DNA of 35,901 nt from a virus: positions 1 through 35,901 of IMG/VR virus record IMGVR_UViG_3300031600_000014. One strand, 5' to 3'. A program made the position numbers and the translations under genes. The notes under the pieces are model-generated. The model saw nothing but the letters and a program-made list of their open reading frames with translations, was not told where the DNA came from and did not search any database. Of this stretch, positions 23,781-31,760 are shown in pieces. The number at the start of each line of letters is the position of its first letter. The first letter of the stretch is position 1.

Positions 23781-24581
23781 ATGGCCGCCCAAGAATTTGC
23801 TTTATTTGATCTTGACGGTTGTTTGGCAAACGACCTTAACAGGCAGAGCCTTCTGCCGCTGCCCGGCTCGCCTTCGGACGCTTATGACGAGTATCACGAA
23901 GCCTCCTATTCAGACCGGGTTTGTAGGCCGGGAGAACGCCTGCTGGAGAAAGCGCTGCAGGAAGGTTTGGTGCCTGTGTTTATAACCGGCCGCCCCGCAA
24001 AGTTCCGGGAACTGACTCTGGACTGGATCAAGAAATCTTTTAGCATCGTGTCCCCTGTTCTTTTGATGCGCCCGCAGAATTTTGAAATGGGGTCGCCACA
24101 CCTCAAGCTGCTGCTTTTGGGATCGCGCGGCTTCCGCCCGGAACGTATCGGGATGGCTGTCGACGATCGAGACGATGTTCTGGAAGCGTACCAGAGGTAT
24201 GGCATTATTGAATCAGGCTTGTTTAAATCCACCCTGGAACTCAGCCGCCCGTTCTGCGAGGCAAGCAGACCTCCTGAGGCGCATCAGGAGCAGCAGTCCC
24301 CGGCGGCTTACCTAGTCGAAGGGGCAGAGGTATTCAAGCGAAGCGGAGGCGCATACAGGGATGCATACCTCGTTTATGGCGACGTAATGGCCGCGCTGTT
24401 CCCGGAAGGCTTCGCCGCTCAAACCGTCGAGGACTGGCAGCGGCTGGGCGTCTTTAATCAAATCATGACAAAGGTTGTACGCTACGCCATGACGCTCGAA
24501 CGCGGCGGCCATGCCGATAGCGCGCTTGACATTTCTGTTTACGGGGCAATGCTCCGCTCAATTACCGTCGAGGAGAAATAA
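23781..24581 (+). CDS. HAD-like phosphatase fused to an Nmad1-like domain
   Basis: A 266-residue protein. The first 160 residues are HAD-like: motif I 'FDLDGCL' (residues 8-14), motif II 'FITGRPAKF', and the acidic motif near 'MAVDDRDDVLEAY'. From about residue 172 on, 'YLVEGAEVFKRSGGAYRDAYLVYGD' and 'NQIMTKVVRYAMTLERGG', ending 'ALDISVYGAMLRSITVEEK', resemble the Nmad1 (DUF1599/DUF6378) all-alpha domain seen near nucleotide-modification genes. Such a fusion could clean up or process a nucleotide for DNA modification. The fold calls are visual, so the second one is less certain. Confidence 0.65.
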   Translation: MAAQEFALFDLDGCLANDLNRQSLLPLPGSPSDAYDEYHEASYSDRVCRPGERLLEKALQEGLVPVFITGRPAKFRELTLDWIKKSFSIVSPVLLMRPQNFEMGSPHLKLLLLGSRGFRPERIGMAVDDRDDVLEAYQRYGIIESGLFKSTLELSRPFCEASRPPEAHQEQQSPAAYLVEGAEVFKRSGGAYRDAYLVYGDVMAALFPEGFAAQTVEDWQRLGVFNQIMTKVVRYAMTLERGGHADSALDISVYGAMLRSITVEEK

Positions 24582-24582
24582 G

Positions 24583-25083
24583 ATGACTGTACAAGAACTG
24601 TTTAAGCTGGGTATGAAGCGCGACGTCGAAAGCATTTTGGAACCCGGCCCTGGAGAAGCCCTGAACCTTGGTGCGGGCAATACGGAATACGATTGGGCAA
24701 CCCCTCTCGACCTCCCGACCTGGGACGCAGAAACCATGCAAATCCCAAGGGCTGACGAGAGCGTGTCTGCCATTTACGCCTTCCATTTTCTTGAGCACTT
24801 CCACGGAAAGCGTACAATCGAAATCTTGCGCGAGTGCGAGCGCGTTCTGGTTCCTGGTGGGCTTCTTACTGTCGTTGTTCCTCACCGCCTTGGCGCTATG
24901 GCGTTTCAAGATCTCGACCACAAATGCTTCTGGACAGAGGAGACGTGGAAAACGCTTCTTGGGAATTCATATTATGACAAGCACGGCGAATGGAAGCTGT
25001 CGCTTCGGTTTAATATGATCGCCGGGATCGCGGAGCGGAACCTTTGCCTCATGTCGCAGCTTGTTAAGGATGGGGAACGATGA
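24583..25083 (+). CDS. Class I SAM methyltransferase-like protein
   Basis: The start at 24583 gives about 166 residues (MTVQELFKLGMKRDVES). Motif I is 'ALNLGAGN', a second acidic strand follows ('PLDLPTW'), then 'VSAIYAFHFLEHFHG' and 'VLVPGGLLTVVVPH', typical of SAM-dependent methyltransferase folds of the tellurite/UbiE type. The C-terminus is short, so the substrate-binding part is reduced. A nucleotide or DNA-base substrate fits the context but is not shown. It overlaps the next gene (ATGA). Confidence 0.75.
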   Translation: MTVQELFKLGMKRDVESILEPGPGEALNLGAGNTEYDWATPLDLPTWDAETMQIPRADESVSAIYAFHFLEHFHGKRTIEILRECERVLVPGGLLTVVVPHRLGAMAFQDLDHKCFWTEETWKTLLGNSYYDKHGEWKLSLRFNMIAGIAERNLCLMSQLVKDGER

Positions 25084-25643
25084 ACCTGTTTGCTGTTTTC
25101 GATACAGAGACAACCGGGCTCCCGAAGCACCCAAAAGCAAAGGGGGCTGTCCAGCCGCGCGTTATCGAGTTTGGGTGCGCGCTTGTCGACGCGACGGGGA
25201 AAATCCACGACGAGTTCGAGTGCTTGCTGGATCCGGGGGAACCCCTCCAGCCGATCATAACAAAGATTACAGGGCTCACCGATGAAGACTTGAAAGGGCA
25301 ACCGACATACGCGCAAATGGCCGTCGAAATAAAAGCCTTTTTTGCGCGCGCGGCCGCCGTTCTTGCCCACAACTTGCCTTTCGACTCGACCCTGCTGGAT
25401 CTTGAAGAGCAGCGGCATACCGGGGAGGTGTTCCCGTTCCCCCTCCATAGAATCTGCACAGTCCAGGAGAACGCTGAGAGCTGGGGCAGGCGGCCCAAGC
25501 TAACCGAGGTGTACGAGGAGGTTACTGGTGAGAAGCTCCCCCAGTCCCACAGGGCTCTGGACGATGTACACGCCCTTATCACAGTTTGTATCAAAACAGG
25601 TATTCTTTATGAGCTCGATGCCGCAATTAAAAATCAGGACTGA
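25080..25643 (+). CDS. DnaQ-like DEDDh 3'-5' exonuclease
   Basis: A 187-residue protein with the complete exonuclease pattern: 'FDTETTGLP' (ExoI, D and E at residues 8 and 10), 'AVLAHNLPFDSTLL' (ExoII with Asp), and 'HRALDDVHAL' (ExoIII with His and Asp). It is the DnaQ/epsilon-type proofreading nuclease and is encoded overlapping the polymerase, so it probably edits for the phage Pol III alpha. The 3' end overlaps the polymerase gene by 35 bases. Confidence 0.92.
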   Translation: MNLFAVFDTETTGLPKHPKAKGAVQPRVIEFGCALVDATGKIHDEFECLLDPGEPLQPIITKITGLTDEDLKGQPTYAQMAVEIKAFFARAAAVLAHNLPFDSTLLDLEEQRHTGEVFPFPLHRICTVQENAESWGRRPKLTEVYEEVTGEKLPQSHRALDDVHALITVCIKTGILYELDAAIKNQD

Positions 25644-28392
25644 GTACAGCTTCCGGAACGCTTTTGGGCCGGTTGATAAGGTAGCGGAGCGGCTGTCTGA
25701 AATTGGTTGCCGCGTTGCCGGGATGGTAGATGACCCCGGAACGTGGGGGCACGTTGCTTGGGACGCTGCTATGGAAAAGCATGGGATCTCCTCCGCGCTT
25801 GGCGCCCAGTTCGTTATCCCCACGGAGGACGGCCGCAAACCTCGTTGCTGGGTGCTGGCCGTCGACCTGCGGGCATTCTACCGCCTATCGTCTAGCAACC
25901 CGTCAACGTCACGAGAGATGGTGGAAGCGCGTGGGGTGATTCGCTTTTCTGGGAGCGCGCTCACCGACCCAGAGGCGTTTGACTATATCGACCTCAACCC
26001 GCGCTCGATGACGGCGTGCCGCGATAAAATCGCGCTGGCGAAGCGAACTGGGAAGCCTCTTGTTTTAACGTCTGATAACGATTACCCAGCGCTGGAGGAT
26101 CGCGACCGCTTCCTGGCGTGGGACGACTCGAAGAAGATGACCCCGCAGCACATCCTCGACGATGACGAAATGCGCCGCGCGTTCTGGTTCCTCCCCGACG
26201 CCCTGTACGCGGAGGCTCTTCAGAATACCTTTGCTGTAGCAGAGTTGGTCAGAGGCCAGAGGCTTGAGGCCGCGCCTATGATCTGGGCTCCGGGAGATCT
26301 CCCTGCCGAGGTCAGGAAAGGGCAGCTCACCCGGCTGTCTCAAGGCGTAATTGCCGAGTGGACAGACGAGTATGAAGCGAGGGTTGAACGGGAGCTGGAA
26401 TTGATTGCCCGAAAAGATTACGCGAGTTATTTTTTGATCGTTGCGGATCTTGTTATGTGGGCAAAAAAACGCATGCTGGTTGGCCCCGCGCGCGGCTCCT
26501 CTGCAGGCTCTCTGGTGTGCTACCTGCTTGGCATTACCGAAGTAGACCCGATTGTCCATGGGCTTATTTTTGAGCGGTTCATAGACATCAACAGGGACGA
26601 CCTTCCAGACATAGACATCGACTTTAACGACCAGAAGCGCGATCAGGTATTCACATACCTCGCTGATAAATACGGGTCAGAGAACGTCGCCAAAATAGGC
26701 TCTGTAAACCGGCTGAAGCCTCGCTCTGTTATGGCGCATGCGGGGAAAAAGTTGGGCATCCCTGCCGGCTCAACCTTCGCCGTTTTAAACGTGCTGGTTG
26801 AGCACTCCTCCGGCTCCTCGCTTTATGGGCAGGCGCTAAAAGATACCATGGACAATACGAAACCGGGGCAGGCGTTCAAGACCCGTTATCCGGAGGCGCA
26901 TTTGATCGGGGAACTCGAAAACCACGCCAGCCATTCAGGAGTACACGCCGCCGGGATCATTGTGTCCAACCAGCCTGTGATTGAGTTCTGTACAGTAAGG
27001 AACGGGGTTGCCCAGATCGACAAAAAAGATGCCGAGGTATTAAACCTGTTAAAGATCGACGCACTGGGGCTCCGAACGCTTGGGGTGATTGAGGATTCTG
27101 GTTGCGTTACGAATGAAGACCTGTATGCGATGACCTTCGATGATCCGGAGGTTCTCAAGATTTTTGATGAGGAGAAGTTCTCAGGCTTGTTCCAGTTCGA
27201 GGGAGCCGCCCAGCGCCGGGTGTCCGTTCAAATCCCGATTACCAGCTTCAAAAAGATCGACCACGTAACAGCGCTGGCGCGACCCGGCCCCCTTGGTGGG
27301 GGAGCGGCCAACACCTATATAAACCGGAACCTTGGCCGCGAAGCTGTCGCCTATCGCCACCCCTCCATGGAAGCGTACCTTTCCGAAACCCAAGGGGTTG
27401 TTCTCTACCAAGAGCAGGTCATGCGGATTGTTCGGGAGATCGGCCAATTCAGCTGGGAGGAGACAAGTATTGTCAGGAAGGCTATGAGCGCGAGTAAGGG
27501 CAAAGAGTTCTTCAATGAGCGCGCGGATAAGTTCGCAGAGGGGGCAACCGCCCAAGGGATCTCCAGCGAGGATGCCCACGGGATCTGGGAGGAGATCTAC
27601 AACTTTGGTGCTTGGGGCATGAACAAGTCGCACACGACCTCCTATGCGATGATCAGTTATTGGTGCGCCTACATGAAGCGGTATCACCCGATTGATTACG
27701 CGGCCGCCTGCCTGCGGTCTGCTAAGGATGACGAGCAATCTGTTGAGATCCTCCGGGAGCTAGTCACCGAAGGCGTCCCCTATGAACCTTTTGACCCTCT
27801 CCTCTCAGAGCGGAACTGGGCAGCCAAAGATGGGAAAGTGGTTGGAGGCTTCACCAACCTCGTCGGTATCGGCCCGGTAAAAGCGCGCAAATATATTGAG
27901 AAGCGCGAGGCTGGCGGATTGACTGAAAAGGATCTCGCTGACCTCGCGAAGCGCACGACGAAACACACAGACTTGTATCCTGCGCACACCTTGTACGGGG
28001 ACATATACCGCAACCCGGATAACTACAACATAAGGGGTAGGGTCAGGCAGTTTGTCGAGCTTCACGACCAGGAGAGCGGCTGTGTCGTCTGTCGCCTCGT
28101 CAAGAAGTCGCGCCGGGACGACAACGAGAACGTCCTGATCAATAAGCGCGGCGGCGAAGTTCGGAAAGGGCAAACGCTGTTCCTCGACATGTTCGTTGTA
28201 GACGACTCCGCGAGCAAGCCAGTCACCTGTAGGATTAGACCCCGGAACTGGGACGCTTTTGGGGAGGTTGTGGCGGACAAAGCTGTGGATGGAGAAGACT
28301 GGTTCTTGATTCGCGGCCGCTGGCTTAAAGACTTTTCCATGATGATTGTCGAGAGGGTAAAATGCCTCACGAACCCGGAGATGTTTTCATGA
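25609..28392 (+). CDS. dnaE: DNA polymerase III alpha subunit (replicase)
   Basis: About 927 residues from the ATG at 25609, with ACAGG upstream; the longer frame from 25528 is inside the exonuclease gene. The PHP domain lacks the usual metal-binding His at its start (IRTEYSFRNAFG), so it is probably inactive. The catalytic core has 'GPARGSSAGSLVCYLLGITEVDP' (split here: GPARGSSAG and LVCYLLGITEVDP), then 'LPDIDIDF' (catalytic Asp pair) and later 'TALARPGPL', 'LYQEQVM' and 'WGMNKSHTTSYAMISY', all characteristic. The C-terminus has an OB-fold-like segment. It lacks the long tau-binding region of cellular DnaE. This is the phage's own replicase. Confidence 0.93.
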   Translation: MSSMPQLKIRTEYSFRNAFGPVDKVAERLSEIGCRVAGMVDDPGTWGHVAWDAAMEKHGISSALGAQFVIPTEDGRKPRCWVLAVDLRAFYRLSSSNPSTSREMVEARGVIRFSGSALTDPEAFDYIDLNPRSMTACRDKIALAKRTGKPLVLTSDNDYPALEDRDRFLAWDDSKKMTPQHILDDDEMRRAFWFLPDALYAEALQNTFAVAELVRGQRLEAAPMIWAPGDLPAEVRKGQLTRLSQGVIAEWTDEYEARVERELELIARKDYASYFLIVADLVMWAKKRMLVGPARGSSAGSLVCYLLGITEVDPIVHGLIFERFIDINRDDLPDIDIDFNDQKRDQVFTYLADKYGSENVAKIGSVNRLKPRSVMAHAGKKLGIPAGSTFAVLNVLVEHSSGSSLYGQALKDTMDNTKPGQAFKTRYPEAHLIGELENHASHSGVHAAGIIVSNQPVIEFCTVRNGVAQIDKKDAEVLNLLKIDALGLRTLGVIEDSGCVTNEDLYAMTFDDPEVLKIFDEEKFSGLFQFEGAAQRRVSVQIPITSFKKIDHVTALARPGPLGGGAANTYINRNLGREAVAYRHPSMEAYLSETQGVVLYQEQVMRIVREIGQFSWEETSIVRKAMSASKGKEFFNERADKFAEGATAQGISSEDAHGIWEEIYNFGAWGMNKSHTTSYAMISYWCAYMKRYHPIDYAAACLRSAKDDEQSVEILRELVTEGVPYEPFDPLLSERNWAAKDGKVVGGFTNLVGIGPVKARKYIEKREAGGLTEKDLADLAKRTTKHTDLYPAHTLYGDIYRNPDNYNIRGRVRQFVELHDQESGCVVCRLVKKSRRDDNENVLINKRGGEVRKGQTLFLDMFVVDDSASKPVTCRIRPRNWDAFGEVVADKAVDGEDWFLIRGRWLKDFSMMIVERVKCLTNPEMFS

Positions 28393-28811
28393 GGAAAAAA
28401 GAGCAGCGCCTTTGGGATTCTCTGAAGCGGAACAAGCCGCCGCACATCGAGCTGGAGAGGATCGAGAACCTCGTGGGCGAAGGCATCCCGGACGTTCTCG
28501 CAACGGCAATGCGCCGTATGTGCTGGTTGGAGTTAAAAGCGGCAACCCTCCCGGCTCGATCCACAACCAGGCTCTTGGGCCCAGAGGGGCTCCGCCAGAG
28601 CCAATTAAACTGGGGGGCTATCGCGCGCCGGTTCAGGCTCCCCGTTTATGTCCTTATCAGGGACGATCGAAAGCAGCTGTTCATGGTACACTGCGACCAC
28701 TTCGAGGCGCTTAACAATATGACCGTGGGAGAAATTATTGACGTTTCCGTTGCCTCGACTTGGGCAGAGATTTTTGACACTTTGACGAATGGATCTGAAC
28801 ATGAAGACTGA
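28389..28811 (+). CDS. VRR-NUC domain nuclease
   Basis: About 140 residues from the ATG at 28389, which overlaps the polymerase stop (ATGA). It has the VRR-NUC order: 'IENLVGEGIPDVLAT' (Gly-x-Pro-Asp), then 'CWLELKAA' (the E-x-K part) and a following 'LRQSQLNWGAIARRF' helix, i.e. a PD-(D/E)xK nuclease core. Such small enzymes may resolve branched DNA or act on damaged DNA, and are commonly encoded next to a SNF2-type helicase in phages, as here. Confidence 0.88.
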   Translation: MRKKEQRLWDSLKRNKPPHIELERIENLVGEGIPDVLATAMRRMCWLELKAATLPARSTTRLLGPEGLRQSQLNWGAIARRFRLPVYVLIRDDRKQLFMVHCDHFEALNNMTVGEIIDVSVASTWAEIFDTLTNGSEHED

Positions 28812-30252
28812 ACCGATGGCACACCAAATAACCGGCGGCAACCTCCTCGCGGCCAACCCAGGATTTTATGGATTAGGAGCGGAGCAGGGAACCGGCAAGA
28901 CGTGGATGTTGTTAGCTGACGCGGAGGCCCAGTGGAAGTCGGGAAAGGCAACTGCAGTGCTTGTAGTCGCTCCAAAAGGCGTTCACACAAACTGGATCCG
29001 CCGCGAGATCCCGCTTCACATGGGCATTCCGTTGCGCGCTGATTATTACGCCTCTGGAGCTGGGAAGCGCAGGACAAAAGCGTGGGAGGCGCTGCTGGAA
29101 AGGGATGACCGCTGGCTGACTATTTTCGCAATAAATATTGACGCGCTTAACACCCCGAACGGGTATAAGTTCGCTGCCCGGTTCTTGAAGGCGCACAAAG
29201 CGATAATGATCACAGACGAGTCGAGCCGGATCAAGAACCCCGGAGCCGCGCGAACCAAAAAGGCAATAAAGTTGGGGACGCTCGCGATTTCTCGCAGGAT
29301 CGCTTCCGGGACGATGATGACCCAGGGGCCACAGGATGTCTTCTCTCAGTTCGAGTTCCTCTTGGAAAGCGGTGGTCTGCTTGGTACAACATCGTATCGG
29401 GCATTTGTCGCGGAGTACTGCCAGACGCTCCCGCCCGATAATCCGATTGTAATTGAAGCGGCCCGAAAATCGGGGTTTGCCCCTCAGATTATTGCGCGCG
29501 ACCCTACTGGCCGCCCCATCTTCAGGAACCTTGAGCGGCTCCGGGAGCTTATGAGCCCTTACATATACAGGGTGCTCAAAAAAGACTGCCTGGACTTGCC
29601 GCCCAAGGTATACAGCAACCATTACTTCGAGCTCCCACCCTCCCAACGGAAGGTTTATGAAGCAGCGCTTCATGAGCTTCGATACGAACGCGACAACGGG
29701 GCAATCGACAAGTTCAGCGCGCTTACAAAGCTGAATAAGCTGCGCCAGATTACTTCCGGGTTCATTATGCTTGACGGCGTAGCGACCGCCCTGCCAGAAG
29801 ACTCAGCCCGGCTCTCCGCGTTCAAGGATCTGGTGGAGGATGTCGATGGCCAATTCATCGTCTGGGCAGTATACCGGGAGGAGATCCGCCAGATTGCAGA
29901 GGCGCTACGCGCGGCCGGGATCTCCACAGTCGAGTACCACGGAGGCGTAAAAGAGAAGGCGCGCGAGGAGGCCGTTGACGATTTCCAGGGAGGCTCTGCA
30001 CGCGCCTTCGTGGGGAACGCCCAGGCTGGAGGTATCGGGTTGACGTTAACCGCTGCCGAAACGTCGATCTATTACAGCAATGACTTCTCGCTGGAGCTTC
30101 GCCTTCAGTCAGAGGACAGGAACCACCGGAAGGGAACGAAAGGGACTGTGCGTTATATCGACCTTGTAGCGGTCGACTCGATCGACGAAAAGGTGGCCAG
30201 CGTTCTCCAGAGTAAAAGCGAGGTGGCCGACTTCGTGATGAATAACCTGTAA
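28801..30252 (+). CDS. SNF2-type SF2 helicase
   Basis: About 483 residues, start at 28801 (GGAT eight bases upstream) or 28789. Walker A is 'GAEQGTGKTWM' near residue 27, motif II is 'MITDESSRIKNP' where the usual DEAH is DESS, and the C-terminal RecA domain contains 'FIVWAVYREEIRQIAEAL', 'ARAFVGNAQAGGIGLTLTAA' and 'QSEDRNHRKGTKGTVRYID' (motif VI with Arg fingers). It resembles the single-protein SNF2 helicases of many phages, which pair with VRR-NUC. A role in recombination or replication restart is likely. Confidence 0.9.
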   Translation: MKTEPMAHQITGGNLLAANPGFYGLGAEQGTGKTWMLLADAEAQWKSGKATAVLVVAPKGVHTNWIRREIPLHMGIPLRADYYASGAGKRRTKAWEALLERDDRWLTIFAINIDALNTPNGYKFAARFLKAHKAIMITDESSRIKNPGAARTKKAIKLGTLAISRRIASGTMMTQGPQDVFSQFEFLLESGGLLGTTSYRAFVAEYCQTLPPDNPIVIEAARKSGFAPQIIARDPTGRPIFRNLERLRELMSPYIYRVLKKDCLDLPPKVYSNHYFELPPSQRKVYEAALHELRYERDNGAIDKFSALTKLNKLRQITSGFIMLDGVATALPEDSARLSAFKDLVEDVDGQFIVWAVYREEIRQIAEALRAAGISTVEYHGGVKEKAREEAVDDFQGGSARAFVGNAQAGGIGLTLTAAETSIYYSNDFSLELRLQSEDRNHRKGTKGTVRYIDLVAVDSIDEKVASVLQSKSEVADFVMNNL

Positions 30253-30351
30253 AAAAACAAATTATTTTCGTCAAACCCCTTTCTTTTTGAATTTAATAGG
30301 AGCATAATTGTTGTAAGTTGAGACGAAACATACAGAACTGGAGAAAACGAA
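30253..30351 (+). promoter_or_regulatory. Early promoter-leader module, copy C
   Basis: CAAATTATTTTCG and CAAACCCC, then TTTCTT (30280-30285), 17-base spacer, CATAAT (30303-30308) and a leader with TTGTTGTAAGTTGAGAC, ending CTGGAGAAAACGAAATG. It follows directly on the helicase stop codon. Confidence 0.75.
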
Positions 30352-30858
30352 ATGGCTAAGATTAAAAGCGTCAAAATGGATTCAGCATACGCCGCTCTCG
30401 ATAGCGCAAGCAACGACCGTAGCGAAAAGAATGACTGTGCTGTAAAAGCGGTCGCTGCCGCTACAGGAGAATCGTATACCACAGTTCACGACATGATGAT
30501 GCTTCTTGGCCGCGTAGATGGGAAGGGAACCTGCACCGCGATAATCCATAAGGCGATCCGGAAGCTGGGCTACAAGTGCGTGGACAGCGACGGCGAAACG
30601 GTTGATGCTTACTCTTGCGAGCCGTTCGCCACAGAATATTTCACAGACCAATATCCCGGAGCGGGCAAGAAGTTAAAAAGCGTTACAACCCACCACCCGG
30701 ATCGCTACCCAAACTGCCCCGTCTGGAAGGGTCGCACTTTCCTGATGCTTACCGCTGGCGGCCGCCATATCGTATGTATCAGGGATGGTGTGAATATCGA
30801 CTGGACGCGCGGCAAGGCCCAGCGCGCTGTAAAGATCTGGGAAGTTCTCCCAGCGTAA
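30352..30858 (+). CDS. Papain-like cysteine protease-fold small protein
   Basis: A 168-residue protein of a phage family with a cysteine-peptidase-like arrangement: Cys29 in 'EKNDCAVKAVAAATGESY', His139 in 'TAGGRHIVCIRDG' and Asp150 in 'VNIDWT'. The spacing and the preceding helix fit a C39/papain-like fold. It might cleave a host protein or act as a transferase, but no substrate is known. It has its own promoter module (C) and its own terminator. Confidence 0.7.
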   Translation: MAKIKSVKMDSAYAALDSASNDRSEKNDCAVKAVAAATGESYTTVHDMMMLLGRVDGKGTCTAIIHKAIRKLGYKCVDSDGETVDAYSCEPFATEYFTDQYPGAGKKLKSVTTHHPDRYPNCPVWKGRTFLMLTAGGRHIVCIRDGVNIDWTRGKAQRAVKIWEVLPA

Positions 30859-30865
30859 CGAGACC

Positions 30866-30908
30866 GCCCGGAGAAATCCGGGCAAATTTATTTTCGTTTT
30901 TCTTTTCA
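30866..30908 (+). terminator. Rho-independent terminator
   Basis: GCCCGGA-GAAA-TCCGGGC (30866-30883) is a perfect seven-base stem with a GAAA tetraloop, followed by an AT/T-rich tract. It separates the papain-like gene from the following promoter module. Confidence 0.8.
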
Positions 30909-30987
30909 AAATGCTTTCTTTTTGAATTCAAAAGGCGCATAATTGTTGTAAGTTGAGACAAACCTACCAAGAACCCGGAGAACGAAA
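30909..30987 (+). promoter_or_regulatory. Early promoter-leader module, copy D
   Basis: TTTCTT (30915-30920), 17-base spacer, CATAAT (30938-30943) and the leader, identical to copy A from base 30914 to 30991. It drives the small genes from 30988 on. Confidence 0.78.
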
Positions 30988-31143
30988 ATGAAAGTTGAAA
31001 TCCTAGTTTACAGCAACGATGGCAAGCGCGTAATTAAAGCGATCGAAGGGGAGCAGGTTGGAGTAACCAAGAGCGGCTTGATCAAAGTTCTTGTTGGAAC
31101 CAAAGTGAAGTGCGTTTCCGCCCGTACCGTGAAGACCCTTTAA
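30988..31143 (+). CDS. Very small basic protein, unknown
   Basis: A 51-residue protein (MKVEILVYSNDGKRVIKAIE...) read from the ATG of the promoter-leader module D, stop TAA at 31141-31143. It is positively charged and strand-rich, with one Cys; the pattern 'VLVGTKVKCVSARTVKTL' suggests a small beta-barrel. The perfect leader and ribosome cassette make translation very likely. No family recognised. Confidence 0.75.
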   Translation: MKVEILVYSNDGKRVIKAIEGEQVGVTKSGLIKVLVGTKVKCVSARTVKTL

Positions 31144-31165
31144 ATACAGAACCCGGAGAACGAAA

Positions 31166-31429
31166 ATGGCATCTTTTACCAAAGCATACAAAGTTCAGCC
31201 TACAGATCGCCAGCGTGAGTCCCTTGGTCGCGCTTGTTTAGCCTCAGTAGGGTTTTGGGTTAACTCTGAAAAGCGCGATATATACATGACAGTTAGCCGC
31301 GAAGAAGCCAAAGGGGGCATCGCTGCCATATTTGTAGAAAAAATAGAAGGTAGTGATTATGAGTTCCCGCTGGGAGAAGTATACATTGGTCAACGCGGCG
31401 GAATAAATCGTAACACTTTAATGGCATAG
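31166..31429 (+). CDS. Small unknown early protein
   Basis: An 87-residue protein with the standard CCCGGAGAACGAAAATG cassette. It contains 'QRESLGRACLASVGFWVNSE' and 'GIAAIFVEKIEGSDYEFPLGEVYIG'. No domain is recognised. The stop codon falls in a hairpin. Confidence 0.7.
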   Translation: MASFTKAYKVQPTDRQRESLGRACLASVGFWVNSEKRDIYMTVSREEAKGGIAAIFVEKIEGSDYEFPLGEVYIGQRGGINRNTLMA

Positions 31430-31448
31430 GGGCTTCGGCCCTCCCCTA
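31427..31448 (+). other. UUCG tetraloop hairpin between early genes
   Basis: GGGC-TTCG-GCCC (31430-31441) forms a stable tetraloop hairpin, and TAGGGG/CCCCTA can pair as an outer alternative. No T run follows, so it is probably an RNA-stabilising or processing element rather than a terminator. Confidence 0.6.
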
Positions 31449-31469
31449 CCCAGAACCCGGAGAACGAAA

Positions 31470-31760
31470 ATGAGCGCATACGACGAGATGACAAATGCCC
31501 TGAGACTTGAAGCGGCCCTTAAAGAAGCTGGGTACAGTTCCGAAGAAATCGACCCGACCAGGTTCGCATACGCGACCGACAACAGCTGGGTTTTTGTTCA
31601 CTACGGCGCTAATGATACCTACACAGTCAGCGTATTCTACAAGCCCAGCTGTATGGAGGTGGGAAAGTTGGGCCCGGTTGTACAGGCCGGTATCCCGCTA
31701 CTAACAGAAGCCAACCGGATTGCCAGGATGTATGTACACAGGCAGGAGCGCGACGCGTGA
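31470..31760 (+). CDS. Small unknown early protein
   Basis: A 96-residue protein with the standard CCCGGAGAACGAAAATG cassette. It has an N-terminal helix (TNALRLEAALKEAGYSSEEI), a 'WVFVHYGANDTYTVSVFYKPS' strand pair, and a C-terminal helix. The fold could be a small alpha/beta sandwich. It overlaps the following lipoprotein gene at the stop (GTGA). Confidence 0.65.
   Translation: MSAYDEMTNALRLEAALKEAGYSSEEIDPTRFAYATDNSWVFVHYGANDTYTVSVFYKPSCMEVGKLGPVVQAGIPLLTEANRIARMYVHRQERDA

Noticed and set aside
25528-25608. Longer start for DNA polymerase III alpha
   Set aside because: The extra residues come from the exonuclease gene in another frame; the ATG at 25609 has a ribosome site and begins the conserved part.
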